From Coenobita brevimanus (Eukaryota > Arthropoda > Malacostraca > Decapoda > Coenobitidae), in NCBI GenBank assembly GCA_032717465.1, contig CM064632.1, positions 20,824,690-20,888,689 of the forward strand: DNA of 64,000 nt. The letters run 5' to 3'. The notes under the pieces are model-generated. The model saw only the letters and a program-made list of their open reading frames with translations, was not told the origin of the DNA and did not search any database. Made by a program: the position numbers and the translations under genes. Below are positions 12,385 to 22,918 of the stretch, piece by piece; the stretch's first letter is position 1, and the number at the start of each line of letters is the position of its first letter.

Positions 12385-12900
12385 ATGCAGGAAGGGAAGG
12401 AGGAAGGGGGGGATAAGAGTTGTAAAAGGAGTGGATGCGTAGAGGAATGGAAAGTGTAGCAAAAGATAAAAAAAAAAAAAAAAAAAGAGAAATAGGTAAA
12501 TGAGAATGAGAGTAGAGGAAGGGGAGGCAGGGAGGAAGAGAAAAGAGGAGAGGTTGGGTAGCTAGAGGGAAGGAGAGACGAGGGAAGTGGAAGAAAGCAA
12601 GGAGCTGAGAGAGGGAGGGATGAAAGGAAGAGAATATAAGCAATGGGAGAGAGAAGACAAAACGGAGAGAGGGGGAGGAATCTTGCAGGATGTAGGAAAG
12701 GAGAGGGAGGAGGATGGAAAGAATGGAAGAAGGGTGCTGCTAATGAGAGAGGGAAGGAAAGGAGGGGTAAAGAGAGAGTTTAGAGAGGAGTGCAAGAGGA
12801 GAGAAGGTTGGGTGAAGATGCAAAAAAGAAAGAGAATGTTATTGAGATGGGCAGTGAAGTCAAGTATAGGTCAGGGAGGAGGAAGGAATGAGGGAAGGTG
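12385..12900. repeat. Homopurine (G/A) tract
   Basis: About 500 bases of GGAGAGA-, GGAAG- and GGGAGG-type sequence interrupted by a few pyrimidines. Open frames on both strands are composition artefacts. Confidence 0.85.
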
Positions 12901-14144
12901 AATATTATAAACTGTTAAAATCCAAGCGCACATTTTGGTACTTATTACAGACATGACGTCACTCAGGAATATTAAACTGTTCACCCTTGCCTTCGATGAA
13001 CTAAAAAGCCTAGCTCCGGTCCCCTACCCTCCTTCAGGGGCAGCAGAGAACTGGATGGGTAGGTGGATGGATGGATGATCCAAGGTCACAAAAAGTTTGT
13101 TTTAAATTTTTGCCTTAAATCTACATGAATCGTCTCATTTAATTTTATTTATTTGCTCATGACCGTGCTATGAAGACGCTCCTACTATAGTGCTGCCGCT
13201 AGTTTTTAATTCAACTAGAAATATATCTTGTAAGGAAGAGATTAATGAACATCCTATAGAACCCCTCTGGATTTAAAAATTTCCGTAGCTAAACAAAATC
13301 GCCGTAAACAAACAAGAACGCAATTTAAAATGACACCTGACTGGAGGAGTTATCGAGTGGGGACAATTGCTTGGACGTATTTCCGAAGACAACTCCCTCA
13401 CAGGATGAAGGGTTGGGTAACATATCTACAGCTTAATAAAAGAATATTTCTTTGTAGCACACATTTCAGTTTCAAAGCATAGAACTTTTGCTAAACAAAG
13501 AGATGCTTTTTAGCTGTAAAAATGGGCGAACGACATTAAAAAATAAATTAGCTATACAGTCTGCAAGAAATTCTACTTCTATACTCCGCTGACAGTTTTG
13601 TGTGCGGGTTACAGCACAGTTCATCCCTAATAATTAACTCCACAAAGTGCCAACTTACTCGCCGAAAATGTTGCCAGCCATTTCAGAAAACTGATCGTAC
13701 AGTAGTTAAGGACAACTCATACTCGCTGTCCATTTACACCTGCTACATCGTTGTTTCAATATAGCTGCCATATTAATCAAGCACTACGTAACAACTATAA
13801 ATATCCCGATGCAGTCATGAAAGGACTCAAGGGAGGAATACTTTGACTCCTTCGTACATCTGGCAAAGCAGAAAAGCAGCGTGCAAACACACCCCAGAAT
13901 CCAAGACGTCCCCGCGTATGTCAATCCTCTCCTTAACCCTTTAACCGCGGGTATTGTTTTGGTCTGACTGTCCTCTCTCGCGGGGGTTTCAGCCAAATGT
14001 AAACAAACCTTTAAACCTTAATAACTCTGCACAGAATAAAGCTAGAGAAAAAAAAAAAGGTACCATTAGAAAGTACTAACCTTCAGCTTTCCATTGATGT
14101 AGGTTTCATGACTTTGTTGACTTTCACAGGACGGGGAGAGCCGT
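12901..14144. other. Unassigned sequence
   Basis: No repeat family or gene recognised. A TTAACCC-type motif lies near 13934. A 70-codon minus frame (13784-13996) has mixed composition but no known motif. Confidence 0.35.
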
Positions 14145-14690
14145 TAGAATAAGAGAGGAGGGAGGGAATGGAGAAAAAGTGAAAGAGGAGGGAGGGAATA
14201 GAGAAAAGGAGAGAGAAGACGGAACGGAGAATGAGAGAGACAGGAGGGAGGGAATGGATAGTAAGAGAGAGAGGCGGGAGGGAATGAAGAATAAGAGAGA
14301 GAGGAGGGAGGGAATGGAGAATAAGAGAGAGAGGAGGGAGGGAATGGAGAATAAGAGAGAGAGAGGAGGGAGGGAATGGAGAATGAGAGAGAGGAGGGAG
14401 GGAATGGAGAATAAGAGAGGAGGGAGAGAATGGAGAATAAGAGAGAGAGGAGCGAGGGAATGGAGAAGAGAGGCGGGAGAGAATGGAGAATGAGACAGAA
14501 GAGGGAGGGAATGGAGAATAAGAGAGAGAGGAGGGAGGGAAAGGAGAATAAGAGAGAGAGGAGGGAGGGAATGGAGAATAAGAGAGAGAGGAGGGAGGGA
14601 ATGGAGAATAAGAGAGAGAGGAGGGAGGGAATAGAGAATAAGAGAGAGAGGAGGGAGGGAATGGAGAATACGAGGGACGAAGTTTATGCC
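14145..14690. repeat. Minisatellite, 30-bp unit, about 17 copies
   Basis: GGAGAATAAGAGAGAGAGG plus GAGGGAGGGAAT repeats with a 30-base period and occasional deletions. Because 30 is a multiple of three, the plus strand reads as a regular 10-residue Glu/Arg/Lys repeat (frames 14179-14493 and 14430-15044). There is no flanking gene structure, so I treat it as non-coding. Confidence 0.9.
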
Positions 14691-14740
14691 TTATCTCCTG
14701 ACTCAGGAGGACGCTCCTTTGCCATTCCCGTATTTAATCT

Positions 14741-14758
14741 CTCTCTCTCTCTCTCTCT

Positions 14759-14806
<48 letters not shown>
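14741..14806. repeat. (CT)n(GT)n microsatellite
   Basis: CT repeats to about 14761, then GT repeats to about 14804. Confidence 0.95.
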
Positions 14807-14807
<1 letters not shown>

Positions 14808-15660
14808 ATCCCTCAGCGCCTGGTGTGGAGGAAAATGAGGAAAATTTACATGCGTGCTCCATGGTGTCCGCACGCGCGTATTCTGAGTGTATATGGGGCA
14901 GTGCATGGGTGGTATGGAGAGTTGCCACCTGCCCCTATTCCCCATTCAAATTTCAGCCACCTACTCCTCGTGGCGCGGTTTTGGTACGCCTTTGAAAATC
15001 GCGCTAATTTGAGGCCTAGCGCTTTCGACTCTGATAAGTCCTAAATGAGGCCTATAGCTCTCAACGGGTTAATAATGAACTGAAATTATTTTATTTTTAA
15101 TGCAATGAAGAAGGAATCAAAGGCTACAGACATGCAAACTTGTTCCCCCCAAAGCGACAAAAAAGAAAAAAAAAAGAAAAAACCAAATTCAAGATATAGG
15201 ATGTCATTCAACAAATACTTAACTCTTATCAATATAACTATCATTCTAGCACACACTACTGGTAATATAATTTTGACAGTAATGTTAATTAGCTTAACCA
15301 ATTCTATCCCAACAATGATCTCCAGGCGATTTTAACCTGTAGGAAATCTCACGAGGCGAAATGGTAATTCTAATTCATAACAAAAGGTCTCAGGATGCTA
15401 CATAAAATCGTCAGGTAGTAACAAACATACAACTAAAAATGACGCTGCCAGAATAAGTTAATGTCCACAACACTCACCTGAGGACGGCTGATGGCTGGGT
15501 CCTTTAAATGCCTGCTTAGGTAATTTCCTCGTATGTCCTCCGCATTTCATTAACATCGTACGCCATTCTTACTTGTGTTTCTCTAGGCCATCGGAATAAG
15601 TCAGTAGCATCATTCTGAGCGTAACTGGGTGAAAATTTGTGCAAAATAAACGGTATTTTA
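14807..15660. other. Unassigned sequence
   Basis: Unique sequence. No domain recognised in frames of up to about 77 codons. A GGGTTAATAATGAA motif near 15065 belongs to the dispersed GGGTTAA family. Confidence 0.35.
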
Positions 15661-15664
15661 AGAA

Positions 15665-15666
<2 letters not shown>

Positions 15667-15695
<29 letters not shown>
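15667..15695. repeat. (CA)n directly 5' of a SINE
   Basis: CA repeat ending exactly where the tRNA-like head begins. Confidence 0.95.
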
Positions 15696-15697
<2 letters not shown>

Positions 15698-15965
15698 GCT
15701 CGCTGGCTCAGTGGTAACGTTCTCGTTTGCCATCTGGTAGACGGGAGTTCGCGCCTCGCTCAGGTTGGGAAAAGTTTCACTGACGAACTGGGTGGTTACT
15801 GTCCCCCTCGAGCAAGGGGACGGGTGTGTGTGTGTATGTGTGTGTGTGTGTGAGGGTCACAGCCTTGCCCTTACATCGGACTACAGGAGCTCTCAGCTCC
15901 CTTCCGGGAGAGTAAAAGCTGACGATCACGACCATCAAGTGATCCTGACCTCTCCGGAGAATTAC
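15696..15965 (+). mobile_element. tRNA-Gly-like SINE, copy 1
   Basis: The head carries an A box (GGCTCAGTGGTAACG, about 15706-15720), an anticodon-arm region (TTCTCGTTTGCCA) and a B-box-like GGAGTTCGCGCC near 15745. The order and wording match tRNA-Gly(GCC). A body of about 200 bases follows, with an internal (GT)n at about 15823-15851, a CTCTCAGCTCCCTTCCGGGAG hairpin and the block ACCATCAAGTGATCCTGACC. The same structure recurs at 24424-24679. I see no target duplication because the 5' side is a microsatellite. Confidence 0.8.
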
Positions 15966-17161
15966 CAACAAACACTGTTTCATCTTGACTAACAACTGAC
16001 GCCGAGAATGGGGGGTGGGGGACAGCAGGCCTGCAGGGCATCATGGGCAAATCACAGAAACATTTAAATATTACGATAATATCTTTTTCCGACGCAATGC
16101 GAATTTCATTGTATCACGAACTGCCTAAATGTTACATACACGACATAAACAGTAGACTACATAATACCACAGAATTTGCATAACATATGCGAGTTATGTG
16201 TGCGGAGACGGATGAGACGCGGGTAACAAAACTAGAGTTTTAAAATATATATTATCTTCGACCAAGAAGGTCGTACTATGATTTCTCGTAATCAATAACA
16301 ACACTGAATATGCGTGACCAATGACTGTGCCATAATCGTGAAATTATTGGATAAATTCGCAGCAATATAAGACAGATGTCTTGCTTAGTAGAGGAGGCGG
16401 GAAGAATGTAGAAATTCAAATAAACATTTAACAACTTCGCATTATTCGTGACTACTATGTGATGGGATACGATATCATGAAATGCGGAAATTTTATTCAC
16501 AGAGGCTTCAACATGTGACTTGTAAATGAAAAGTGAAATAAATGAGCGATAAATATGAAGAAAAAAATGGGATGTGACTATCGATATATCGATGGATGTG
16601 AATAGCACACAAGTTGCTACGGGTCCACCAATCACAACCCTTCTCGCCCGGGCCTTGTTACCTCCCACCTCACTTGCCAGACGTACGATGTTTTAACGCT
16701 GCATGGTGGTAACGATTATGAATGGCTGGCGAAATGGGAAACAAACAAAATTATAAATGTATAATCTTTGTCGATTATTCTGGACGTGAATGGGATAAAA
16801 ATTTTATTACTACGGCAGATGCAAAAAATAAGAACAAAAATCCCTGTACTCTCTCTCTCTCAAGCTTTGAAAAGGAGGATAATGGTATCCCAAAGAGGAA
16901 ATGACTGAAACAATCGCAGAACCACAGAGACAGAAACGAAAAATTTATATCCCCGGGTTATGAAAGCAATTTAACTGACTTCTCTGGTAGGCTTTAAATG
17001 GCTCCCTCGCATCTCCTACCTATGATAACTATCTATCTATTGCCAGACACCATAATCCCGTAAAGGGTGGCCATTTGACACTGAGTTAGTTGTTTTACAG
17101 GGAGGGGCACCAACCCTCCACCAACCCACTTGTTGACATGTAGGGAGCACGTATGGTTTGG
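15966..17161. other. Unassigned sequence
   Basis: AT-rich unique sequence. A 130-codon minus frame at 16276-16668 has mixed composition but no recognised domain. A plus-strand frame at 16722-16904 is short and unassigned. Confidence 0.35.
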
Positions 17162-17272
17162 TTATATGGTTACCACCCAGCGTTGTAAATGGTTTCTTGG
17201 CTTACAGGAAACCATTTGGCTTGTCACTCAATGTAAAGCCACCTGTAAACGAAAGAAAAGGAATAAGAAGCG
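17162..17272 (+). repeat. Dispersed hairpin repeat, copy 1
   Basis: TTATATGGTTACCACCCAG, then AAATGGTTTC and, 11 bases on, GAAACCATTT (a 10-bp perfect stem), then GGCTTGTCA, AAAGCCACCTG and AAAGAA. Repeated at 37290-37395. Confidence 0.75.
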
Positions 17273-17666
17273 CGTCCCGATAATCCGATATTAAATGGCC
17301 GTCATCTTTTGGGCTTTAATCTTCAATACGAATTTTCATTTTATTTATTTATTTATTTTTTTTTTCTTGCTGCTACATGATTTAATTCAACTTAAGAGGG
17401 GCCCCTTCACTAAGAACATTTTGCGCTGTATTCTTGCAGCCGATGGACTTTGGAACAGCTAAAATAAATAGCGTAAATGAATAAATAAATAAATAGCTCA
17501 AATAAATTAAAGAATTAGATATTGTACAGCATTCACTTACCCGTTCACTGCTACAGTTTTTTATAACATTACCTAAACTGCTTAGAGATAGAAATAAATA
17601 AAACAATGTAATCAGATTTACAGGGCTAACACCTCGGACTTATGAAAAGCCCTTCAGTCCGACGAC
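17273..17666. other. Sequence left of the LTR retrotransposon
   Basis: Contains a TTTA/ATTT run near 17340 and AAATAAAT repeats near 17480. A CCCTTCAGTCCGACGACGGGC motif of the TTAACCC family immediately precedes the retrotransposon target site. Confidence 0.4.
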
Positions 17667-17671
17667 GGGCG
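17667..17671. repeat. Target-site duplication (left), GGGCG
   Basis: The five bases before the left LTR are GGGCG, identical to the five bases after the right LTR (23936-23940). Confidence 0.9.
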
Positions 17672-18685
17672 TGTCACGGGGTTTTTAAAAATATCACGGG
17701 GTTTTTAAAATAAATGCTATATATTATTTAATTGATAATAATATTCAATAATATTGAAGAGCAGGGACAATGATTGTCTTACTAAATCAAGCAACGATTA
17801 CTTTACACTGACTTCTTCGCACGATTCTCTAAGAACGAGAATTTATAAACTTCCTCAACAGTACACAGCAGAGACTAATTACTCAATTGCTGTTTCTTAG
17901 TACTGTTAGCCTCTGGAGAAAGTTACTTCACCCCTGAAAATAAATAACTAATACCAATAATAATATCAGGCTCTTGCTGGTGCTTAACTCCTAGGAGGCA
18001 CAACGGATTTTAAGTTTAATACAAGACTGGCCTAAGTACCAGTTATGAATAGCAAAACGTTTATGCAAGCTAGGAGCTATATGGAAAATAAGCTTAATTG
18101 TGGAGAAATGAAACAAGAGTTTACATTACATTAAGCTCAAAGAAAAGAACTGTTAAATTTATTGATTACAAAAATAAATTTGACGTTACATTTCAAATCA
18201 AATTAATGAGATCGCACTCACTCACACAAGAGCCAAATTCTTACGCCTAGGAAAAACACCTAAATTAAACTCTTAAGACTAGGAAAACGAAAAGAAATAC
18301 TGGTCGATGAATGCTGTGTATCCCCCAAATCTAGGGTGGGAGCTTGGAGCTGTGATCTTGTGGAGCTTGGGTTGACCTCTCACACTGCTGGAGCACAGAA
18401 CCTCTCTCCGTCAGAGCAAACACTGGACTGAGTAAACTCGTGAGAAAGAAATGGGAGCGATAGGCCGCATTTTTTAACAGTCAAGTGAGCGAAACGCGCC
18501 CAAAACAAATCGCTCAGCGGAAGCGCTAATGTCTCACACAAAGACGATCACGTATGACAATGAAAAATTGATTTGACAAAGCTTCCGTCCGAATGAGCGG
18601 TTAACTGAACGATACACAGTGAGTTTTCCACTAATAGTTCGTGGCTTCTCACAAAAGGGAAATGTCGCGAATTTGATTCGTGACA
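17672..18685 (-). repeat. 3' LTR of the retrotransposon
   Basis: 1014 bases, ending TGTCACGGGG on the plus strand (CCCCGTGACA in element sense) and beginning TGTCACGAATC in element sense. By eye it differs from the 5' LTR at roughly a dozen positions plus a 4-base CACT length change. A 22-base unit (ATCACGGGGTTTTTAAAA) is duplicated at the U5 end in both LTRs. Confidence 0.93.
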
Positions 18686-18697
18686 TTACGCCCCTAC
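18686..18697 (-). other. Polypurine tract
   Basis: In element sense TAGGGGCGTAA abuts the 3' LTR start TGTCACG. This G-rich motif next to TGT is typical of plus-strand priming sites in Ty3/gypsy elements. Confidence 0.7.
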
Positions 18698-18727
18698 AAA
18701 ATTTTTTCCTTATGGGAAAAAATTTGT

Positions 18728-18763
<36 letters not shown>

Positions 18764-19328
18764 CATCCTAACTCAGTCACACAAGATTCACACTGAGGTG
18801 TGTTTGCTATCCTGCTACAGGAGAAAGTCGCAGTCGCCAGTGAGCGAAAAAAAAACTCGTATTTACGTTAATAGAAGCAAGCTTGAGGGAAAAACTCCGT
18901 GACGACGGTGAAAATCCTGTACTCAGGTCAAACTGAGCGAAAATTCGCTACATTTACATTAACAACTAATTGTTATGTAGTGTAGTGTATGTAATACACG
19001 GTGTAGGTGTGACAGTTGTAGTGTAACTGTACCTACGTGTAAAATGACACAGTAATACAAATTTATAGTAAAATAATGATGACGAGGCAGAAGAGAAGGG
19101 GCTGCAGCATGCGACCGGAACTACCAGCTGATCTGCACAGCAATGCTGCACCCACCAGCTACACCTGCGAAAGGAATTAAGGTGGAGCATCAAAACTGTT
19201 ATTTCTCTCTCTCTCTCTCTCTCTGCCTAGCAATCAATACATGCTACGAAAAGTACGCTCTAGCTGAAAAATACAAGTGACAGCCTAAGCTTCGTACATT
19301 CGAGGTCGCCATTAATTATAGCACACGA
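18698..19328 (-). other. 3' non-coding part of the element
   Basis: No retroviral domain is visible. Contains inverted AAAATTTTTTCC/GGAAAAAATTT near 18700-18725, (TA)n at 18732-18759 and (CT)n at about 19202-19224. A 75-codon minus frame at 18966-19193 is unassigned. Confidence 0.5.
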
Positions 19329-20110
19329 TTAGTGTCGGCAAGTTGAGAATCCTTGGCAAACTCGGGTCTTCCATAGCCTCGAACTGCACACGGGTCCTCA
19401 ACCTGTGCCTTAACCTACAGTACTTATATTAGTATCAGGAAGCTGAGAATCCTTGTGCAAACTCGGGTCTTCCATAGCCTCAAGTCGCCTCTGCGGAGTT
19501 CTCTTGAACTTCCCCTTTAACCTACAGTACTTATATTAATATCGGGGAGCACTCAGGTCTTCCATAGCCTCGAGTCGCCTCCCCCTTAACCTACAGTACT
19601 TATATTAATATCGGGGAGCTGAGAATCCTTGTGCAAACTCGGGTCTTCCATGGCCTCGAGTCGCCTCTGCAGAGTTCTCACTTCCCCCTTAACCTACAGT
19701 ACTTATATTAATATCGGGGAGCTGAGAATCCTTGTGCAAACTCGGGTCTTCCATAGCCTCGAGTCGCCTCCCCCTTAACCTACAGTACTTATATTAATAC
19801 CGGGGAGCTGAGAATCCTTGTGCAAACTCGGGTCTTCCATAGCCTCGAGTCGCCTCTGAGGAGTTCTCTTTTGAACTTCCCCCTTAACCTACAGTACTTA
19901 TATTAGTATCGGGGAGCTGAGAATCCTTGTGCAAACTCAGGTCTTCCATAGCCTCGAGTCGCCTCTGCAGAGTTCTCTCTCGAACTTCCCCCTTAACCTA
20001 CAGTACTTATATTAGTATCGGGGAGCTGAGAATCCTTGTGCAAACTCGGGTCTTCCATAGTCTCGAGTCGCCTCTGCGGAGTTCTCTCTCGAACTTCCCC
20101 CTTAACCTAT
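19329..20110 (-). repeat. Minisatellite inside the element, unit about 109 bp
   Basis: About eight units carry, on the plus strand, TTATATTAATATCGGGGAGC, GAGAATCCTTGTGCAAACTC, GGTCTTCCATAGCCTCGAGT and CCCCCTTAACCTACAGTAC. Full units of about 103-109 bases (for example from 19600, 19789, 19897 and 20006) alternate with deleted ones of about 69-86 bases (from 19531 and 19703). The array abuts the end of the integrase fragment. Confidence 0.92.
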
Positions 20111-20688
20111 GGAACACGTGTATGTACAGGCCCTGGACATACTGTGTCCTGTGGGGCCAACAAACGAGACATCAGGTCTGCACCCACTTCACCACTACCC
20201 TGTCTCTCAACTGACTCAGAGATTACAGGTGTGGTTAGGAACGGCACAGGAAGGCCATGTCCCTGATTAGTGGTGTTACTTTGACACACACTGCAGGAAC
20301 GGACAAAACTATCTATGTCTCGTCCCATCCCTGGCCAGAAAAAGTCAGCTCGGATACGGCCCTGGGTCTTCCTTTTGCCCATGTGACCTCCTGGGGCTGA
20401 ACAATGACCCCATTGTAACACTGCTAGGCGGTACTTGGCGGGAACGACAAACTGCAGTCGAACCTCGCCCTCGGGTGTTCGTGACTCACGGTAAAGCCGT
20501 CCTTCTTTGCGAAGGAACTTGGCTCAACCTCCCCGTGAATACTTAATCACTCGACCCTTTTGTTTGTTCCGCACGGCAGCAAGTGTCGGGTCAGAATGTT
20601 GTTCTTGCACAACAAGTTGACTACACATCAGATCTTGCGGCGATTCAATGATCACTGGGGTGACACAGTCTGGAGCCTCAGCCATGGC
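20107..20688 (-). pseudogene. Integrase N-terminal (HHCC) fragment
   Basis: This continues the gag-protease frame after a TGA (20689-20691). A linker resembling the region before retroelement integrases (QEQHSDPTLAAV) is followed by a second in-frame TGA (20524-20526). Next comes RLYRESRTPEGEVRLQFVVP and the zinc-binding domain: His in QWGHC, His in GGHMGKRKTQGRI, FFWPGMGRDID, and the CxxC of SCSVCQ. In a working enzyme this domain binds zinc and helps assemble integrase on element ends. The DDE catalytic core, RT and RNase H are missing. The frame ends at 20107, where the minisatellite begins. Not functional. Confidence 0.85.
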
Positions 20689-22503
20689 TCATGTTACCGC
20701 AGCAGCTGAAGTCTGAGTAGCGTCATGTTCGGTGCAACTATCCTCGACACCATAAATATTGCCAATGATGAGGTCAAATAAAGGTTCTGGCATGACAACT
20801 GCAAGTGTCGTACCAGTATAAAATGGAGATGCCACCTGGATACATACCTCAGGGAACAATCTCACTGATCCATCAATAAGGTTTGCATGGATCTGTCGAC
20901 CTGTGTACTGCTCAGGCCGAACTAGACTCTGCTTGACAGAGCAACCTGAGGAACCATTATCTCTCAGGATCTTCACAGGAATGCCTCCCACAAACCGTGG
21001 CTGAACAAGGAAGGTACTGTCACCTGGGGAAGGGCCTGTGGAGGAAGCAGCTAGCCACTCATGAGGCTGCTGAATTGATGCGGCAAACATTGTGCCTTGA
21101 GAATTATATTGGGAAGATGGAACATTGGCCATCTGTGGAGGGGGGTTCACTGTCACTGTGGGACTAGTGAACTGTGGGGAAGTACCCATACTGGTAAGGA
21201 CGTGACCACCGTGCTGCTGCTGAGGAATGAAGGCTGCATTCGCTTCCTGCCTCTTTTGAGCTGGTGGTGAAAAAGTTTGTCCCGACGGTCGGTTGCGTGG
21301 CTGATACTGCTGCTGGTTAGGGTACTTGTTGTACCTCTTCCACTCAGGTTTCTGAGTGTTTTGCCCCTGGTCCTTCCACTGCGGTTTTGGACCTTGGCCA
21401 TTACTCTGAGAACGGCCTTGGTGCTGGGATTCAGTCTGAGACGATTTCCCAGATTTATCAGGTTTTCTGTTCCAGGTGTTTTGCTTACGAGTTTGATACC
21501 CGTATGCAGTAAAGAATGCGTCAGCCTTTTCTGCCATTTGGCTGACATCTTTCACCTGGCAGATCTTAAGCTGTGCTATGAGCTCAGCAGGCCACGACCT
21601 CTCTAGCTGTGTACACAGCATAAGGTCAATTATCCCCTCACGTGTGGAAGGAGTTTCATCTTTCTCCATCCACTCATTTAAGTAAGCAGTGAGACGGTCG
21701 AGGAACCGGAGAGCTGTCTCCTTGTCTTGGGGACGAGCTCGCATGAACTGAACTTTGGCGTCGTCTACTGTGAGACCATACACCTTTGTGAGTGCAGCTT
21801 TCATCATCTCATATGTGAGATTGTCTCCACGAATTCTATGGAGAATATCGAGGGCAGGGCCCTCAAATAAACTAAGAAATTGGAGCCGCTTAGCTGCCTC
21901 ATCCAGTTGATAAATGTCTGCAATGTCCTCAAAACGAGCTATGTACGGCTCGATTCGCTCGCCTTCCTTGTATGAAGGAAGCTTGATGCATGGGGTCGCC
22001 AGGACATGTGCAGGGAGAATGCTCGTGGAGCTTGGACCAACTGCACTGGATGTGTCTGAAGCCAAGGAATCTTGCTTGAGCTTCAGCATTTCATATTCGT
22101 GTTTTTCACGTGCTTCTCGCTCGGCACGTTCGTGCTTTCGTTCTCTCTCGCGTTGTTGTAACTTGTATTGACGTTCTCTCTCTCGTTCCTCACGCTGTTC
22201 TCACTCATGTTCTAAGTCGAGTTCGTGCTGTTTTTGCTCGTGTTCGCGCTGTTGTCGCTCTTTTTCTAACTCGAGCTCGCATTGTTTCTGCTCGTGTTCG
22301 CACTGTTCTCGCTCACGTTCATGTTGTTCGTGCTTTTATTCGCGCTGTTCTCGCTCGTGTTCGCGTTGAATCTTACTCTCTTCACGGGCATCATTCTCGT
22401 GCTGCTGGTCCATATTATGCCGTGAGAGTATGTACTCTTTAATTTCAGTTGGGTCTGTAAGACCCATTTCTTTGGCTTCCTGTAAAAATACAGCAGTAGC
22501 CAT
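20689..22503 (-). pseudogene. gag-protease of LTR retrotransposon, with stops
   Basis: The likely start is the ATG at 22503, in frame with the open 466-codon stretch from 22089. Codon 56 is TAA (22336-22338) and codon 101 is TGA (22201-22203), so the N-terminal part is broken. Residues 1-138 are a coiled-coil-like Glu/Arg/His/Gln leader. Numbering from 22089, about residues 37-195 resemble retrotransposon capsid (KLPSYKEGERIEPYIARFED, then LFEGPALDILHRI). About 200-285 is basic, Gln/Asn-rich and has no CCHC zinc knuckle. About 360-455 is retropepsin-like, with LRDNGSSGC (Asp377-Asn378-Gly379) where DTG or DSG is expected and DLIIGN as the second conserved strand. It would form the particle shell and process the polyprotein. 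This copy is inactive. Confidence 0.88.
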
Positions 22504-22900
22504 GGCGCTAATTTATTAAGCAAACCGACACTGAGTACTGACTGCTTCGCAACGAATGCTAATAACACAAGTAAAGAGTACAGACACAAGCTAGTGGTGA
22601 CCAGTCTTATCTAGTTAACTGGAAAGGAATAAAGCAAAAATGCAAATAACTGAGAAGACTCAATAATTAACACAATGGGTACGGCGGCTACCCAGGAGCG
22701 AATAAAATCGTCTGGCGTTACCAAAAATAAAGTACTAAATAGAGTTAAGTACTCTATGGATTAATAAAGCAAAAATTCACTTGCTAAATTAACGGTAAAC
22801 ACCAGTAAACTTGTGCCTATAAACTTTAATGATAAATTCCTAAATATGAACCAGTGAGTACTATCTCGTGAATAGCTTTAGAGCTAAGAGTTCATATCTT

Positions 22901-22918
22901 GGAATGAGGTCGCCAATT
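22901..22918 (-). other. Candidate primer-binding site
   Basis: In element sense the sequence after the 5' LTR is AT then TGGCGACCTCATTCC. TGGCGACC is complementary to a tRNA ending GGTCGCCA, as some tRNA-Arg do. Only eight bases match what I can recall, so the primer identity is tentative. Confidence 0.5.

Noticed and set aside
14179..15044. Glu/Arg/Lys repeat proteins
   Set aside because: They come from a 30-bp minisatellite whose period is a multiple of three, then run into CT and GT microsatellites.
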